A stretch of 64,000 bases of DNA from Mnemiopsis leidyi (Eukaryota; Ctenophora; Tentaculata; Lobata; Bolinopsidae). The notes under the pieces are model-generated. The model saw only the letters and a program-made list of their open reading frames with translations. It had not been told where the DNA came from and searched no databases. The position numbers and the translations under genes are program-made. Where the stretch lies: positions 73,155 through 137,154 of the forward strand of contig JH152834.1 of assembly GCA_000226015.1 (NCBI GenBank). The letters are read 5' to 3'. This document shows positions 62,146 through 64,000 of the stretch, piece by piece; the stretch's first letter is position 1; every line of letters begins with the position of its first letter.

Positions 62146-63213
62146 CGATAGTGGATACCTAAACACTGTTTGGACTGGATCCAGAAAGCAATTAAATCCG
62201 ATTTTTTCATGTAACCTTCAATATAACTTTCTACCTAAGACTTTTTTCAAACCGCTGAAGGGCAACAGAAATATTTTTCAATACAAAATTCATAGCACAT
62301 TCAGAATACGAGCTTACAGAAGAGTCTCTGTTTTATGAAGAAAAAACAACTCAAAGGTCCATGAAGCAAATAGCAAATCACCTCATAGAGAAAGCAAACG
62401 ATAATGTATTCTGAGAAAAGTAAATCTCAAAATGAGCAAAAGCATCTCGAACATTGCCCTTCCTTACACAAGCTAAGTAAGCTAAAGTTTTATCATGCTA
62501 TCGTTCTTGTATCAAGTTACATATTACAAGTACCATGACACTCATGAGATAAGGAATGTCTCCATGACACGTGTCTAAATATACAACCGTCTCTTGCCTG
62601 TTGTATTGTGGGTTTGATGGTATGCACTATACAGTTGCATTTACCTTCATATAAACGTAAGCTGTAGGATGTTAACTTCTTCTCATTTTGGTATTTTAAA
62701 ATGTTGAAATGATTATTCAAATTTTTCATTATTACGATAACTGTATTAATATATGATACTAGTAGTACATATAGAAGTACATATAGGATTACTGTATTCA
62801 AATTCTTGTTTGAAAATCATCCACAAATGATGAACAAAGTTCATGGACTTTTGAGTAACACCGATTAAATTTGTAAATTTTAAAGATTTTAGACCTTCCT
62901 AAGCTAAAAAATACTGTTCCTACTAAACATTAGATGTCATAACTTTATAAACGATGATAATGTGTTGTTAAACAGTTCAAAGCTATTTACAAAATGTAAT
63001 GATTGTTTCAAAATCGTAAATTGTTGTTTTCTCATTTCTTATCCATTAAAAAACTTTAGATAAGGTTTTGCATTGCATGCTGACTGATTTAAAACTGTTG
63101 ACTCATTTTATACAATCGAATATATACAGCCCCAAATCCTCATTTTCCCTGTTGTAGTATACGAAATAACAAAATTCTCTGCTCAAAAAATGGAAGTTTC
63201 TAGTTTCCTGCAG

Positions 63214-63656
63214 TTAGCCACAACACGACTTTGAAGAGTTGCTGGGTGGGCTGACATTGTCTACTTTTATCTGCCTATCATCCTGACTTGTCTCTGCAGG
63301 AGCTACGCACCGTGGTATTGTTACACCCATCAACTGAACAGTAAAATATTACTGACTTGTCTACGGAGCGGATCACTTAAAGAGTACAGTGGCTTATGTT
63401 GATGGTTATAGTTGTTTATAAAAGTCGTGTAACATAATAAAGTCTATTTCTTGTGAAACTGAATTGAAACAGCACGGTCTAACAGCGGACTCACGATTTG
63501 CTCCAGTAATTCCATGCTGTGGTTGACTTGGTAACCAGTTTTGGCGCTGACATGAAATACCTCAGTGACGTTCAATGTAGACTTCAAGTTTTCAAGTTCC
63601 ATGTCATCCACACACTGTTCTCTTGGGTCGGTACTGTATTTGTCCACCAAATCGTG
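63214..63656 (-). CDS. Rab32/38-like small GTPase B (3' half, cut by window end)
   Basis: Two exons, 63495-63656 and 63214-63333, correspond exactly in position and phase to exons 3 and 4 of Rab gene A. Exon 3 starts HDLVDKYSTDPREQCVDDME and has G5 SAKTGYQV. Exon 4 starts LMGVTIPR like its sister and ends KSCCG, a prenylation di-cysteine. The upstream exons with G1-G3 lie beyond 64000. The two genes are a tandem duplication in which the hypervariable tail has diverged most. Confidence 0.88.
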
Positions 63657-63854
63657 CTGAAATATCAGTAGAATAATTAAATTGTTACACACACCTAGCT
63701 ACAAAACCTAGGTTCTAACAAGAATAGCGCCTGATTAGTTTGTTCTTGGGAGTACGTTATATTTCCATCTCTTCAATCCTACAGCAACTACTGTGTAGAT
63801 ATAAGATTAACCATGTGCTCAAAGCAATTGTGCTCTTGTTAAAGATATAGTAGA

Positions 63855-63925
63855 TACTGAGATCATATCCGTCTTGTCGCGGTTATACCCGACTATTGCA
63901 GCTGAAAGAACGCCAGACCGTGTAA
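63855..63925. repeat. Fragment of the GC-rich composite repeat (M3)
   Basis: GATCATATCCGTC then TTGTCGCGGTTATACCCGAC and GCAGCTGAAAG match the two ends of motif M3 but joined in a different order, upstream of Rab gene B. Confidence 0.6.
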
Positions 63926-64000
63926 AAACTGTAATCTCAATATCCATCGCAAAAACCGTTTGAGGAATTCCAAATTACAAGCGGCTACCGTGATAAAATC

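Overview
The window is animal nuclear DNA: AT-rich, with genes cut into many exons by short GT-AG introns, tRNA-derived SINEs, LINE fragments and MITE-like elements. I cannot name the species. Slowly evolving ciliary proteins, short introns, GPI-anchored Ly6 proteins, and AG acceptors sitting almost on the start codons would fit an early-branching or otherwise slowly evolving invertebrate that may use spliced-leader trans-splicing. That placement is inference.

Layout. 1.5-2.2 kb: part of a minus-strand gene with LDL-receptor class A repeats. 3-7.2 kb: repeat-rich intergenic DNA, including a GC-rich composite repeat that recurs at 55.5-57 kb. 7.4-49.75 kb (minus): the whole coding region of cytoplasmic dynein-2 heavy chain (DYNC2H1). 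I could reconstruct 52 coding exons with consistent phases, for about 4,265 residues. Just upstream, head-to-tail on the same strand, lie IFT22/RABL5 (50.1-51.1 kb) and TMEM107 (51.6-52.0 kb). Together they form a cluster of retrograde IFT motor, IFT-B GTPase and transition-zone protein. 52-59 kb: intergenic repeats and an assembly gap. 58.95 kb (plus): one exon that looks like the start of a CAP-Gly protein, possibly tubulin cofactor E. 59.4-64 kb (minus): two tandem Rab32/38-like small GTPases, the second cut by the window edge.

The three largest DYNC2H1 introns each hold complete or near-complete genes. The 12.4 kb intron holds two Ly6 genes and two rhodopsin-like GPCRs, the 2.8 kb intron a third, differently built Ly6 gene, and the 2.6 kb intron a secreted protein I do not recognise.

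The most unusual signals are: (1) tandem repeats that begin at splice junctions and multiply the donor or acceptor, at about nine junctions in at least three genes; (2) a 5.35 kb terminal DYNC2H1 exon with 42% of the coding sequence, against 51 upstream exons averaging about 146 bp; (3) the ciliary gene cluster together with acceptors abutting start codons, which would fit operon-style expression; (4) the nested genes.
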